A stretch of 64,000 nt of DNA from Micractinium sp. NFX-FRZ. Lineage: Eukaryota > Chlorophyta > Trebouxiophyceae > Chlorellales > Chlorellaceae. The notes beneath the pieces are model-generated. The model was not told the origin of the DNA and made no database searches. It saw only the letters and a list, made by a program, of their open reading frames with translations. Position numbers and translations under genes: made by a program. Positions 32,641 to 44,784 of the stretch are shown here, piece after piece (positions within the stretch are counted from its first letter, which is position 1; the number at the start of each line of letters is the position of its first letter). The stretch spans positions 62,001 through 126,000 of the forward strand of contig JAPTJF010000117.1 of NCBI GenBank assembly GCA_029339195.1, written 5' to 3'.

Positions 32641-35600
32641 TCACACCAGCTTGCCGGTCTCCACAATCTGCTTCACCTTGGCAATGGCCTTGCCCTGCGC
32701 ATGGGAAAGAGCAAAGCCGGGGGCCACTGGCATGGGTCAGGCAGGCAGGCAGGCAAGCATAGAGGCAGGCAGGCAGGCGGGCGGAGCGTCAAGCAGGCCA
32801 GGGCCTGCACAGCACAACAGGCAGAGGGGGATGGCAGGACCACCAATGATCAGGGTGGCAGCCCGAAAGGAAGGCAAGCTTCAGAGGCTACTTCAAGAGG
32901 CAGGCCATGGCAGGAGTGTGCTGCGCCCGGTTTGGTTTGTGGCTGGCAGCCGAGGGTGGGGCACCTCCCCCACTCACCGGGTTGAGGCCCTTGGGGCACA
33001 CTGTCGCGCAGTTCATGATGGTACTGCAGGCAGGGGAACGGGGTGTGAAGTCGAGCGGGTTGGTGGTGTGCAGAGCAACCAAGGAGGCCCCAGATGCCTG
33101 GTAGTCACCAGCAGCGGCCCAGCCGGTCATCGACCCATACACCACCGCCAAGAGCGCCGCTTCAAACGCCGAACACCTCTGTGTTCCCTGCACTCGGACC
33201 GTCGGGCCACTCACTGGCAGCGGTACAGCTTGTACTGGTCGTTGACCATGCGGATGCGCTCCTCCGTGAAGTCGTCGCGCGAGTCAATGATCCACCTGGC
33301 GCAGTTATCAACAATTAGGGGAGGGTGTCGACAGCTGGGGCAGGCTCACCCCCTCATCCCTCCTCCTGTATCTCCCGTGAGTTACCAGCAATGCGGGCCA
33401 CATGCATGTCGGCCTCTCCCCCTCTCCTCCTCATGTTCGGCCCCCCAACAATTCAAAAGCGTGCGAATCACCTGTGCCACGCCAGCCTCACGGCGGGCCC
33501 CAGGTGCCCATCAACGTCCCTCCGCACCCTCCCTCCCTCTCCGAAGCAGAGCACTTTGGCTGGTCAAACTGTGGGCTCACCTGTATGCCGCCAGCAGCAC
33601 GGCGGGCCCCAGGTACTTGTCTGCGTTCCACCAGTAGGAGGGGCAGGAGGTGGAGCAGCAGGCGCAGAGGATGCACTCGTACAGGCCGTCCAGCTTGGCG
33701 CGCTCCTCCTTGCTCTGAAGGAACTCCTTGCCGTCGCTGCACAGCCAGGGGAGCAGTGCGGAACGAAGGTGGGGAATGCTGTCAGGGTCAGGACCAAGCA
33801 TGCAGTGCAGTAACCTTATCGAGCTCTTCCCGGGCCTCCCCGCCGCCCTGCCCCGCCCTGCCCAGCTCTCTGCCCCCCTGCTCACGGCTTGGGCTTGGTG
33901 GCCTGCAGGTACGGCTGGATACACCCTTTCCCTGGCCCCAAGCAGGCCCCTTCGCACTATCCCCGTCAGATTCCAAGCAAGCCTGTCTCCCGCTCACGGC
34001 TTGGGCTTGGTGGTCTGCAGGTACGGCTGGATGTACTTGTACTGAGCATAGAAGTTGGACATGTCCACCACCAGGTCCTTGATCACAAACCTGGAGCAGG
34101 GCAAGTGGGGTGTGCAGGGAAGTGAGAGAGTCAATTAGGGGGGAGCGCACAGCAGGGCAGGACCATTGCCAGGGCCTTGCAGCAGCACCATGAACCCGGG
34201 CATGGGGGCGGGGATGGTGCTGAAGAACGGGCGGAATAGTGGGTCGGCGAATGCAGGCTTGTCAAGGTTCGGAAGGGCACTCGCAGTAAAGAGACGCAGA
34301 TATGGTGCGTGCAGAGATTGGTGAGAGGGAGTAGGGGAGGGAAGCAGTCACCAACCCGCCGACCGGGTAACACCAACTGAACTGCTCGCGTTACCAACCC
34401 GCCTGCCCGCCCCACCAGCCAGGGGGCGGTAGCTCACATGTGGGGCAGCGGCGCCACGCGGGTGACCTTGGAGGCGTCACGGTCCACCTGCAGCGTGCGT
34501 GCGGGGCAGGACGTGGAGAGATGCAAGTGGTGAGCAGGCGGCGGCTGGAAGAGGTTGATGGTGGATGCTTTGCTCAGCCCCCTGTCAAACGGCTGCAAGG
34601 AACCACAAACAGGAGCAGCAGTGTGTGCGAGAACATCGGCAGCCCAGGAGGGAGGCACACGGAGGCAGGGTGTGGCAGGGGCAGCGGCACCGCCACCACC
34701 GACGGCGTGGCCCCCACACACACACACCACGCCCAGACTGCGACCTGGCCACGAGGGCCAGCCGGCGCCATTGCTGAGGTTGGCGTGCCCCTCTGCACTG
34801 CCCGCCCACTCAACCCAACGTTTGGCAAAGACAGCCAAGACAGAACAGCAGATGCACTCCAGGAGGCAAGCAGGCACATACCTTTGTGAGGCATGCCAGC
34901 CCGTTTGTTCCGTCCATGTTCATGGCGCACGACCCGCAGATGCCCTCGCGGCAGGAGCGGCGCAGGCTCAGCGTCTGGTCCTGCTCGTCCTTGATCTTCA
35001 GCAGCACGTCCAGCATCATGGGGCCGCAGCTGTGGGGGTGCAGGGGGGCAGGGCAGGGCGGGAGGGTGACTTGAAAGGGGGTTGAGCGCGGCGGGCAGCA
35101 CAAGCGGTGGGGCAGGGCAAGCGGGGCGTGGGAGCGGGGCGGCGCAAGCAGAGGCTTGAGGCGAGGCTGTAGCCGCCACGGCCGTCCCCCATCCCACTGA
35201 GAAGGGTGCGGCCATTGGCCTGTCCTCAAAACAAAAGGTGCCGTCACTCACGCGTTGATGTCGATCTTGTAGCTGTCGTACTTGGGGGCCTCGCCGTTGT
35301 CAGGGTTCCACCTGCACCGGGAGGGGCACACACAGGAGTGGGGATTGAACGCAGCGCACTTGCAGGGCAAGGACCACAGCACATGACGGGGGCGGCGGCC
35401 ACGGAGCACGGCATGTGTGGTGGGACGGGAAAGCCGTTGCAGCCTTGCCTGGCGTGGTGAGCATGGCTGCTGCTCGCGCTGCAGGCTGGCAGGGTTGCTC
35501 ACCTCCCCACCCCCTCACCCGACCAGGGCCTGCACACACCGCCACTCCACACGCCACACCACTCAACCCCACACCCCACCCCACCACACCGCGCCACACC

Positions 35601-36022
35601 ACACCACAACAAAACACGCCATGGAACTCAAGCCCCCCTGCCACCCCTACCTGTAAACCAGGAACTCCTTCTCCACCACAGGCTTCTCAACGGGAGAGCC
35701 GCCCGCCGCTGCGGCCGCCGCCACCGCGCTGCTGCTGCCGACGGCGCGCACCGCCTGCAAGCGAAGCACACCCGAGGGGAGACAGACAGCATCAGGTTAG
35801 GCTCTGGCTCTTGGAGAGGTGGTACCAGCAGGGAAAGGACCATGGGAGTGCCCTGTGGATGCTGCAGCCAGCTGGGTGTGCCCTCGCCCGCGGCGTGGAG
35901 CCGCTCCCGACTCCGCCCCACCGCAGCGGCACGCGGCTGGCAGGAGGGCCAACCGGAACGGTCTCGCCAGGCGTTACCTGCGTCAGTGCCGGGCTCCCCA
36001 GCGCGCGACGAAGGGCTAGCAT
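32641..36022 (-). CDS. SDHB: Succinate dehydrogenase iron-sulfur subunit, mitochondrial (complex II)
   Basis: Passes electrons from the flavoprotein subunit to ubiquinone in complex II. Ten exons give a 278-residue frame: 35978-36022, 35651-35754, 35252-35311, 34882-35029, 34438-34487, 33998-34090, 33581-33736, 33215-33295, 32978-33023, 32641-32694. The N-terminus [21 protein letters not shown] is a plausible mitochondrial presequence. [2Fe-2S] ligands are in [16 protein letters not shown] plus the later Cys of LACL. [4Fe-4S]/[3Fe-4S] ligands are in [15 protein letters not shown] and [17 protein letters not shown]. Conserved [15 protein letters not shown] is rebuilt across an intron. The donor edge of the sixth exon is duplicated in the following intron. 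The start is the only ATG before the presequence; the next gene starts 241 bp away on the other strand. Confidence 0.97.
32741..32785. repeat. (GGCA)n microsatellite in the last SDHB intron
   Basis: Two runs of GGCA units separated by a few bases, between the last two SDHB exons. Confidence 0.8.
33881..34033. repeat. Duplicated exon-intron edge in SDHB
   Basis: About 41 bp at 33993-34033 (end of the exon encoding YLQTTKPK plus its GTGAG donor) is repeated at 33881-33921 with one or two changes, so it encodes YLQATKPK plus a donor. The copies are 112 bp apart; the distal copy lies inside the intron. Confidence 0.9.
35535..35620. repeat. CCACA-type low-complexity tract in an SDHB intron
   Basis: C/A-only stretch rich in CCACACC units between the second and third SDHB exons. 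The minus strand is G/T-rich. Confidence 0.75.
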
Positions 36023-36263
36023 GGCGCCCCTGTCGCTGCCTCACTCCGACGGCTCCGCCAAGCAGGTGTCGAACCCTTTCCCGCTCGCTGACCACAGGTA
36101 CGCAGGCTCGCTGATCGACCAACCGAGACCAGGCGCAGTGGGCGGGAAGCCCAGGCGCTCTGTTTTCAGGTGCCATGTCAACGCCCCAGCAGGAGCTCAG
36201 CACGGCAGGGTTTACCGCTGCTCTGTCTGTTCGCACGTAGCATCCATGCATGCATCATAACTT
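36023..36263. promoter_or_regulatory. Short divergent promoter between SDHB and a hypothetical gene
   Basis: 241 bp separate the two predicted start codons. Both 5' UTRs and promoters must fit here or overlap. No TATA box is evident. Assignment rests on the two start choices. Confidence 0.55.
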
Positions 36264-38353
36264 ATGCACGCAGGCAATATGCACGCTGCTCAGGCCACAT
36301 TCCAAAGGCGCCCTGTTCCCGCTCAAGCCTGGAGTGCAGCCAGACCTCGGTGTCCGACGCGCATCAAGCAATCCAGACGACGTGCATTTCGCACGCATAG
36401 CCAGGCCGAGTACAAGGTGAGCACTGCCATGTGCCGGAGTCCTGCGCGCGCTGGGCGCCTCGCCGGGCCCCTCCACTTACAACACACGTGTTGCGCATGC
36501 GCCTTGCTCGCCGCAGGAGCTGCTAGGCACGCTGCGCGCCCTGGACGACGGCGAGCTGGCGGCGTGGGCAGCGGCCGCCGCCAACCGCGAGCGCCTCTCG
36601 CTGCCCTTCCTGGGCTGGCTGAGCGATGAGGAGCTGGCGGGGTCGGCAGACGAACCTGACGAGCAGCAGCGGCTGTGGGAGCTGGGGAGCAAGCTGATGG
36701 CACTGAGGGAGGGGCTGTCACCTGTCGGGAATGCAGTGCTTCAGGAAGAGCTCAGGGCCGCTGCCCTGCGCTGTGGCAGCCTGAGCGGCAGCGACAGTGA
36801 TGATGCAGCAGAAGGCGGCATGGATACCAAGCAGCCGCAGCGCCAGACGCAGGACGTGCAGCAACCGGCGGCGGCGGGTGCCCAGCAGACTTCGCCGGAG
36901 GAGCAGGCGGCGCGTGGCGGCGCGCTGGTCACCCCGGGATTCGGGTCAACAGTGCAGGCGACGGCTGCCCTGGGGTTGAGCCCTGAGGGTTTGGCCTTGT
37001 TCCAGCAGCAGGCAGCAGCCCTGGAGGCGGTGGTGGGCACCTCACGCGCCCGCTCTCTGACGGAAGTCATTGGGCGGGCAAAAGTGGAGGGGACGCAGCA
37101 GGTGCAGCAGCTGGCGGACGCAGACGCGGCGGTGAGTGGGTGGATGAGTGAGGGCGGGAGTGAGGGCAGGGCTGGTGTGTTGGGTGGTCAGCGTGAAGCG
37201 AGGCAGGTGCAGCAGGTGTAGCAGCAGGCAGAGGTAGACGCAGCGGTGAGATGGAGAGGGTGGGCAGCACGCGGGTGGCTGTGTGGGGTGTCTCAAGCTA
37301 ACAAAGGAGGGTGTGCAGGGGGGCAGCTGGTTGGGTGGGCCAGCACTTGCACCGCCCTTCAGCGCTGGCTGGTGCAGCGGCCGCCGCCAGCATGGCTGCA
37401 GCACGCCACGCCTAACCTCGCGTCATGCTACTGCTGCCGCTGCCATCTCACCCTCCCCTCCCGTGCTCTGCCCCCTGCCCCCCTGCCTCGTTCCTCCCCC
37501 GCAGGTGCGCATCCTGGATGTGCTGCTGACGATGCAGGACCGCGAGGAGCGAGCCGCCATGCTGCCCGATGCCTTCGCGCCCTTTGGCAGCACCGCAGGT
37601 GCGCTTCGTCGTGTTTGCACTTGTCATGCGGTGAGCTTTGTCGTGTTTGCACTTTTACCTGGGCTCCCAGTTCCCCAGTGCATCGAGCGGCGAGAGGTTC
37701 AAGTGCCCCGCTCTCGCACAACACAGCCCCCACTCTGCCGCCCTCACGCGTTGCCCACCAGCCTCCCGCCGCCCTCCACTCCCTCCCACCCGAGCCTGCC
37801 CCTCTCATCTGCCCGCCTCACCCGGCATCCAGCCTGCCCCTCCTCCTCCTCCCCCGCTCACTGCAGCGGTGGACGACGATGCCGCCTACTTCTCCCCTGA
37901 TGAGGACCAGCTCTTCACCACCCCCCTGCGCCTCCTGCAAGCCATCGACCTCTACCTCTCCAGGCTGCAGCGCGGCAGCAGTGGCAGCGGCGGCGCGGCG
38001 GCACGCCAGGCGGCACCCATGCTCGTGGGCGGCAGCCTGGGCCTGTCAACGGCGCAGCTGCAGGTGGGAGGCACACTCATCTGGCTGTGTGCTGGCTGGC
38101 CAGGTGTCGGGGGATGCCTGTGCGCTGGCACACAGTGCTGCATGATCTGCTTTCCTCTCCTCTCCACTCCCCTCTCTACTGCACTGCAGGGGGTGCTGCG
38201 AGAGGTGCAGGGCGAGGCGTAGGCCTGCAGGTCCCCTTTGTCACCCGCCCCGCCCGCTGCTTCTTCCACTGCCCTGCGCCGCAGGCGGTATTGCAAGGCC
38301 TGCGGGACGACGTGGAGGCGTACTGGAGCACTGGCGAGGGGGATGCCTGCTGA
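36264..38353 (+). CDS. Conserved-looking hypothetical protein with a likely organelle transit peptide
   Basis: Family not recognised. Exons read about 36264-36417, 36515-37131, 37505-37600, 37867-38063, 38191-38218 and 38285-38353. The N-terminus is rich in Arg, Ala and Ser and poor in acids (RIKQSRRRAFRTHSQ), as in plastid or mitochondrial transit peptides. Mature region: ELLGTLRALDDGELAAW, SLPFLGWLSDEEL, a Gln/Ala-rich low-complexity middle, then LGLSPEGLALFQQQAAALE, GTSRARSLTEVIGRAKVEG, RILDVLLTMQDREERAAMLP, and TTPLRLLQAIDLYLSRLQ. It is mainly helical, with no membrane segment. The splice between the last two exons is unclear; an alternative end at TAG 38220-38222 is possible. The 36021 ATG was not chosen because its exon could not be joined in frame. 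Confidence 0.7.
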
Positions 38354-38969
38354 GCCAGGCCAGCTGAGCCGCCCCTGCCTTCAGCAGCGCCAACTCGACT
38401 TAGTACAAGAGTTTGTTAGCTGATTTGTGTCTGGCATTTCCAAGGAGTTGAAGAAGGATGTGAAATGCAGCTGTGCCAGCCCCTCGGCTCAACCTCGGCT
38501 GCACTTTGATGTGGCCAGGGGTCACCAGTCGCATGGTTGTTTGCACGGCAGGCGGTTGCAGTGTCGATGTTTGAGTGCAGCGCAGTTGGGCTTGAATGAC
38601 AACCGTTTGTGAAGACAGGATTTGAATGGGAGGCAAGGCAGAGCAGTTGGGGAAAGAATGCGGCAGTCAGCTGCCAAGCAAGGCATGCAGGGGATGAGGC
38701 TGCGGGCGACGTTGAAACAATGACGGGGCAGATTAACAGATTGGTACGGATTGGTAAAGAGTTCGCCATGGCAGGGTTGCAACGGATGGCAGGAGCAGAG
38801 TATTGGAAGCGCAACCCAAATGGAGGCGTGATGCCGCCCCATTTATTGCATAGCGGCGTGATGTGTCAGAAAAAGAATAAGAATACGAAGGCAGGCCGGA
38901 CATTTTTGAGGGGTCAAAGTATTGGAAGCAAAGCAGGCGGCTCGTCAAGCGCCCGACCCGCCCAGCTAG
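38354..38969. other. Convergent 3' region, no gene seen
   Basis: About 0.6 kb between two stops facing each other. The composition drops in GC and frames are not gene-like. It should be the two 3' UTRs. No TGTAA was found on the plus strand close to the upstream stop. Confidence 0.65.
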
Positions 38970-41900
38970 CTACCAGTGGAGTTGGTCTGCGGCGGGCGGC
39001 GGCGGGGGCACCCGACAGGAGAGCACCCCCACGAGCACAGCCGACAGCCACACCTCCCCCTTGGCTGCGCCCTGCAACACCTTGCCCGGGGATGGGCGCC
39101 GGCCCACTGCAACGAGAAGCAGCAGCCCAGCGGCGACCACCAGCCCGGCGATTGGCAGCATGAGCAGCAGGACCAGGGTGACAAACAGGAGCAGGGCGTG
39201 GCCTGCCAGCATGGCGGCGGCCAGCCCAGCCATGGCTGCCTGCTGTGCCCGCTGGTCTTCCGGGGCGTGGCGCAGGCGCAGGCGCTGCCTCTGGGGGGTG
39301 GCTTGGCACATGAGCAGCGTGTTTGCCAGGTTGACCCATCGTGGGAGGTAGCCACGCAGGGCGGGGTCCCAGAGGCACACGCCGCCAGGCTGGCAGCGCA
39401 GCACGCGCAGCACCGTGCCCATGGACACGCGGCAGCCGTCGAGCTGCAGGCGGCGCAGGCGGCCCGCGTGGCACGCGCTGAGCTGGCCCACGCCCACGCT
39501 GGTGGCCCGCGTGTGCGCCAGGCTGTGCCAGCAGGGGGGGGGGAGGAAGGGCAGCATGCAAGCATAGCAGGTCAGAACAGGCTGCAGGAGCAGTGCTGGA
39601 AGCTGCCGGCAGACCCAAGCACACACCCAAGGCAGCACAGCATGCCCACTGTCTTCTACAGCTGCCGCACCGGGCACCCATGCCCACCCCGCCTTGCTCC
39701 GGCCCCATCTGCCTGCCTGCCCAAACCACCTCCCCTCCCTCCCCTCCCACCCCCTGCCCGTCACTCACTTGATGCTCTCAAGGTGCGGCAGCCCGTCAAA
39801 GCAGCAGGCATCATCAAAATGGGTTCCAGACACGTCCAACTCCACCAAGCCCACCAGCTTGGGCAGCCCCTCGAACTGCGCGGCCGCCATCTGCACGCAG
39901 GGCAGGCAGGCGGACGGGCCAGAGGTAGGGAAGATTAATCAGGCCCGAGGCAAAGCAGGCTGACACCAGTGCCGGGCGGCAGGTGCACGAGGGCGGGGCA
40001 GGCACTCCAGAGGCGCGGCTCCTTTGTTCCTCCTCCTCAACTGCTCTCCCTGTGCCCTTCTCATGTCCAAATATGTGCGGACCAACTGCCGGCTGCTCAG
40101 CTCGGCGAGGCATGAAAGCCAATGAGTGGAAGCCTGCGCGCGCCCACCTTTGTGCCCCCCAGTCCCAGGTGCGTGAGCAGTGTGAGGTGCCAGAGGAAGG
40201 AGGCGCTGCCCTGGTCCAGCTGCACACGCGACAGGTCCCTGCACACACACAGACAGAGGAACAGAGAAGGTCAACCAGCTATGTGTGCAGATGCAGGCGG
40301 TGAACGAGGAGGGAACAAACATATCATCAAGAGCAGACACTAAGGGGACAGAGACAGCGGGGGCGTTGACCAGCGCGGCAGCGTGGCACGCCGTGGATCT
40401 GGCAGCAGGCAAGCTGCATGCAGGGGCTCGGACAGACCAGGGGCGCAGAGAGCGCAACCATCGAGCCCAGGCCAGCGCACTCACAGGGACCGCAGGCGTG
40501 TGAAGCGGTGCAGGTGGGCCAGACCGTGGGCGGTCACCGGCGCGCGCCCCGCCAGCGACAGGCTGGTCAGCTGCTCCAGTGGCGCCAGGTGGGCGGCGCC
40601 CATGTCACTGACTGGGCCGTCCATCTGGAGCTGCACGCGGCGGGTGTGCAGGCAGCGGGAGGTAACACCGGCGGTGGTAAGATCAACAAGGGGGGTAAAT
40701 GCAGGGTAGAAAGTCCTACCGGGCTGCGCACTACCTGCTGCCTGTCCCACCCAGACACACATGCTTTCACTCGCTCGCCCACCCGACCCCCACACCCGAC
40801 CCCATGCCCCTGCACCTCACCCTCCAGCAGGACAGGTCCAGCTCCCGCAGGGAGGTGAGCCCCGCCAACACCTCAAAACCGTGGTCCGTCACCAGGCTGG
40901 CCTCGGGCATGCGCAGGCAGGTGAGGCCCGACAGCTGCGCCAGGCGGCGCATGATGGAGTTGGTCACCGTGGTGCCGCGCAGCTCGAGGGCCTGCATTAA
41001 GATAAGGTCCAGTTATATAAGTTCAATGCTTGCGCCGTCAGCATCAGCAACGCTTCCCAGGCCTCTGCACCGGTCTGGCAGCTGGTTGTCGGCAGCAAAG
41101 GGCACGCAAGCTTGCAAGTGCACTCCCTCCCCGCATCGGCATCCCCTTGGGTCTAGCCAGGGAATACCACGCCACGTGCGTGCACCCCAGGCATCACTTG
41201 CCTGCAAGTCCTGCAGGGCCCCAAGGTTTGTGAGGCCCACAAAGCCATGCCGCGGGCGCGCCTGCTTGACTGCGGGAGGGGCAGCGGGGGGCAGGAAGGC
41301 GGAGGGGCATGTGGGGTGAGGGAAGCAGTGGGGCAGCAGTGGGGCAGCAAGGGGGCGGCCACCCTGGGAGTTGCGGGTGCCAGAGGGGCAGGGCAGGGCA
41401 GGGCAAGGATAAGCACAGCACAGCACAGCACTGCTACTCGGCAGCTCCGCCCCAACATTGCACGTACCGGACAGGTGGCGGATGCGGGGCAGGAAGGCGA
41501 GGGAGCGCAGGGAGGGCGCCTTGCAAGAGGCGCTCAGGCTCTCCACCTGCAGGCACACCGTTAAAGCGGGCCTGTCAGAACCACACTCAAGCCCGCCCCC
41601 ACGCAGTGTCCACACAGCCACATGGAGACTGCTGCAGCCCGTGTGAGGTCGACTCTGCATCATTCAGCGTAAGCCACGCACGGCAACCGGTACCACTCGC
41701 CGCTTGCAAGCCACGCCGGAAGTGCGCATCAGTGAGCACGCCCCCCTCACGCCTGCCCTCAACTCACATGCAGGCGGTGCAGGTTGGTCAGCCCCTTGAT
41801 CGCGTCGTCCAGCTCCTCGGCACTGGGGCCCCGCACATCACACAGGTCCAGCTCTTGCAGCCCCTCCATCTTCTGCAGCTCCGCCACCGAGCCCGCCTCA

Positions 41901-42920
41901 CCCAGGCGGCACATCCTGCAGGCAGGCAGGCGGCATGCGTGTGCAAAAGAGGGGCAGAGGCGGGCGGGGGTGGGACTGTGCGGGCAGGCTGGCTGCGGTG
42001 TGCGCGGAGGAGCGGGGGGCACTTTGTGCCTGCCTGCATACAGAAGAGCTAGCCAGCACGGGTGCCAGTGCCGATGGCCCTATGCATACGCAGGCATTGA
42101 AGCGGCCGGTCGTCTACCACAGCGCGCACCTCGGGGCCTGGCAGGGCACCCCCGCCAGGCTGGCCAGGCTGGCCGCCCCCAGCACCACAGCAGGCAGCGG
42201 CTGACCACAGCGCGCACCTCAGAGACAGGCTGGACAGCCCCGCCAGGCTGGCCACGCAAGCCAGGCTCTGCCTGGGCAGCTCCATCCGCTCTAAGCACAG
42301 CTCCGAGAGGTTGGGGAAAGTCTGCGGGCAGGGGCTTAAGGTTTGGATTTCACTCAGCCTTCTCTTGCGCATAAATGAAATGGTGCTCTGCAGACGGGCG
42401 TCATACAACAGGACGCAGGCGGCCGGTGGTGCAGACGGCTAGCGGTGGCGGCGCGGGAGCAGGCAACCGGTGCCAAGGTGCGGAGACGAGCAGCGTGCTG
42501 CATGTCGGGGGACACCGCTCACTTCACCGAAAATGAAGTGCACAACGGCTGCAGACCCAGGCTGCAGACAGCAGACCCAGGTGGCAAACAGCATTGCCAG
42601 TGCACATCCTGCCCCGCTCTGCCCGGCCGGCCCACCTGTTTGATGCGCTCCGTGTCGGGTGGTTGGCCTGCCAGGCGCAGAGAGCACGTGGCAAGGCATG
42701 CAGCGGCCCGCCACCCCCGCGTCACCAGGTGTGCAGCTGCCAGGTCGACAGGTTCTAGCGATTGCATGATGAGGAGCAGCAGCGGCTCGCTGAGGCCACC
42801 CCAATCTGCTGTGTTGCTGCCACCGGCAGGCGCTGGCGCTGGCGGCGGCGGCGGCAAGGGCGCCAGCGCTGTACCGGCAGCAGGGACTGCGGCAGTGTGG
42901 GCGGCCGGGTTGTCCGCCAT
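38970..42920 (-). CDS. F-box / leucine-rich-repeat protein with C-terminal membrane helices
   Basis: Likely substrate adaptor of an SCF-type ubiquitin ligase. ATG at 42918-42920 gives MADNPAAHTA, a Pro/Ala linker, then an F-box-like segment LSEPLLLLIMQSLEPVDLAAA with RGWRAA. About ten later exons encode leucine-rich repeats: LSELCLERMELP, LQELDLCDVRGP, LRSLAFLPRIRHLSG, LTCLRMPEASLVTDHGFEVL, LTSLSLAGRAPVTAHGLAHL, LVELDVSGTHFDDACCF, LRRLQLDGCRVSMGTVLRVL. After the repeats, two long hydrophobic helices (about 39110-39235, around AGHALLLFVTLVLLLMLPIAGLV) and a weaker third segment precede the stop. That is unusual for an F-box protein and suggests membrane anchoring. Exon borders are approximate. 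A similar gene lies at 50970-53200. Confidence 0.8.
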
Positions 42921-44784
42921 CGCAGCGGCTGCCGGTTCGATTGCGCTATCAAGCACTCGGACTGCCCCAGAGGCGAGTTGTAGGTCGGGCGGCGAGGTGA
43001 CCCTTAGAGTCGGAGTGGTAGGGGGACGTTTCGCCAGGTTTGCGATGCAAACTACGCTGAAGAGAGGCTGGGGTCTCAATTAACCCACCAGAAATTGCTG
43101 CCAAGCAAGGTGGAGGTTACCGGCAAATAAGGCGCTGAAGCTCGAACCCAGCGGGCCTGTCCGTGCGTCTGAACAAGCGCCCGCCAACATGCACGTGTTC
43201 ACGTTCATTGGCATGTCTCCCACCCCTGCGCACCCCTCTCCAGCCAGCACAGCACAGCAGCCACAGCGCGGTCTGCCAGTCATGCCTTTTGCTTTTAGTC
43301 ATCACTATTGCAAGCCACTACATTCAGGGCTACATGACTGCATAAATGGACATGCCTGTACAATACATTGGAACACTAAACACGGAATACCTTCGGCTCA
43401 CAAGCAACACCACTAGCTGTGGCGGTGCCAGCGCCCAGCCTTTTGGGTGCTCACCCGGGAGCGCTCAACCCAGAGGGGGCCGTTATTCGCTGCAGCTGGC
43501 AGCTTTCAGGCACCGCATCAAGGTACCCCCGGAAGTCCTCAGTGCCTTATGCCGGTGCAGGCATGCATTCAAGGGATGCCTCCCGGTGCCGTGCCACCGC
43601 CCGGCATCGTCCTGGCATGGTGCAAGCGTGCCCACCACTCCTGCCGCCGGCCCCAGCAGCGACCATGACCGTTGCAGCTCAGGCAGGCACAGTGCAGTTG
43701 CTGCTTTGGCTGCACTGCCTCGTTGCTGCTGGCATGTGTGGCAGCAGGCAAGCACCTGTGGATGGCGGTAGGCTGGCGCCTGACGTGGGAGACGGGCGCC
43801 AAGGGTAACCATTTTCTGAACGGTCATGGCAGGCCCCGTCAGCAAGGCCCCTGACAGGCAGACACGCCAGCTGCCCCTTCACCGCCCCTGAAGCGGGGAC
43901 AACCCCGCCTAAATACCGCAACTACCACTATATAGTAAGAGCATCTAGGCGCGGGGATCACCGGCTGGAATCGCCGGCGTGCACTACTGGCAACCGACGC
44001 TGAGCGGGCACCCATTCATGTGCAGCCTGCTCAACTTCTGCTCTGCCTTGGCCCTGGGCCCCATGCCGGCGGGTCAATAGTTTGCGGCAGGCTGCTCCAA
44101 GTGATGAGCACTTTGATCTGTGATTATTGATTCACATACGAGCTGCTGGTGTGCCTGCGATGATCTCTGGCGTGCCACAGATGGCCGCCACATGGCGCAC
44201 CCTCGGGGCCGCGGATTGGGCCCGGCCCATCCTCTGCAGCAGGTGCCAGCCTTTGTATATGATATATTTCTGTCGTATCGAGCGCTCTTAGCATAGAGCG
44301 CAAAAAGGATGTATGGCAGACGCGTGCTTTGGCTGTTTCCACTTTCAGTATCAGCTGCTGACCTGGCACCACGTGGCACCGTTTGCAGCTGGCGTACAAC
44401 AGAAACCGAAACGCCTTCACACCAATGATCTCTGCAACGAAGCGGGCCATGTCGGCTTGAGGGTTTCCGGTTTCGCTTGTGTCCCCGCTTCTGCCTCCCT
44501 GAACGCCATCGTCCGAGGCGCGTTATGCACCCGGCCGGGCATTCCGGCACAGGCCGCCTGCTGGTGTCGCTTTTGTTGGGTGAGGCGCACGCAGCTTTGG
44601 ATCGGCGCCTGATGCCGACATGGGCTGTTTGGGTGGCGCCGGCTGTGCCGGGCGGCTGGTGCCGGACGCCCACTGGCCACAAGCGGCCCAGCAGCAGTTA
44701 GCCAACCGTTTGCAAAAATCGCGCCCACTGCGTGTGCTGCATCATTTTTATCAAGCGAGCGGACACTGGTCGCTCAAACCTGGC
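42921..44784. promoter_or_regulatory. Divergent intergenic region, 1.9 kb
   Basis: Lies between the F-box gene start (minus) and the extracellular-protein start (plus). A TATA-like ACTATATAGTAA occurs near 43925-43937. Several ORFs occur on both strands (for example about 43350-43810 plus and 44124-44450 minus), but none shows recognisable domains or splice-consistent extensions. No tRNA or other RNA gene is seen. Part of it may be 5' exons of the plus-strand gene. Confidence 0.5.

Noticed and set aside
32507..33637. Plus-strand 376-codon ORF across SDHB
   Set aside because: It is antisense to SDHB exons and introns, and SDHB exons on the minus strand are unambiguous.
36021..36098. Alternative first exon starting at a plus-strand ATG overlapping the SDHB start
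   Set aside because: The frame [11 protein letters not shown] ends at a possible donor but no in-frame acceptor leads to the next supported exon. The ATG at 36264 gives a better transit-like N-terminus.
38609..39163. Plus-strand ORF over the 3' end of the F-box/LRR gene
   Set aside because: It overlaps the minus-strand membrane-helix exon in antisense and lacks domain content.
44124..44450. Minus-strand 108-codon ORF in the intergenic region
   Set aside because: No recognisable domain, no supported splicing, and composition unlike the flanking genes. Kept as spacer.
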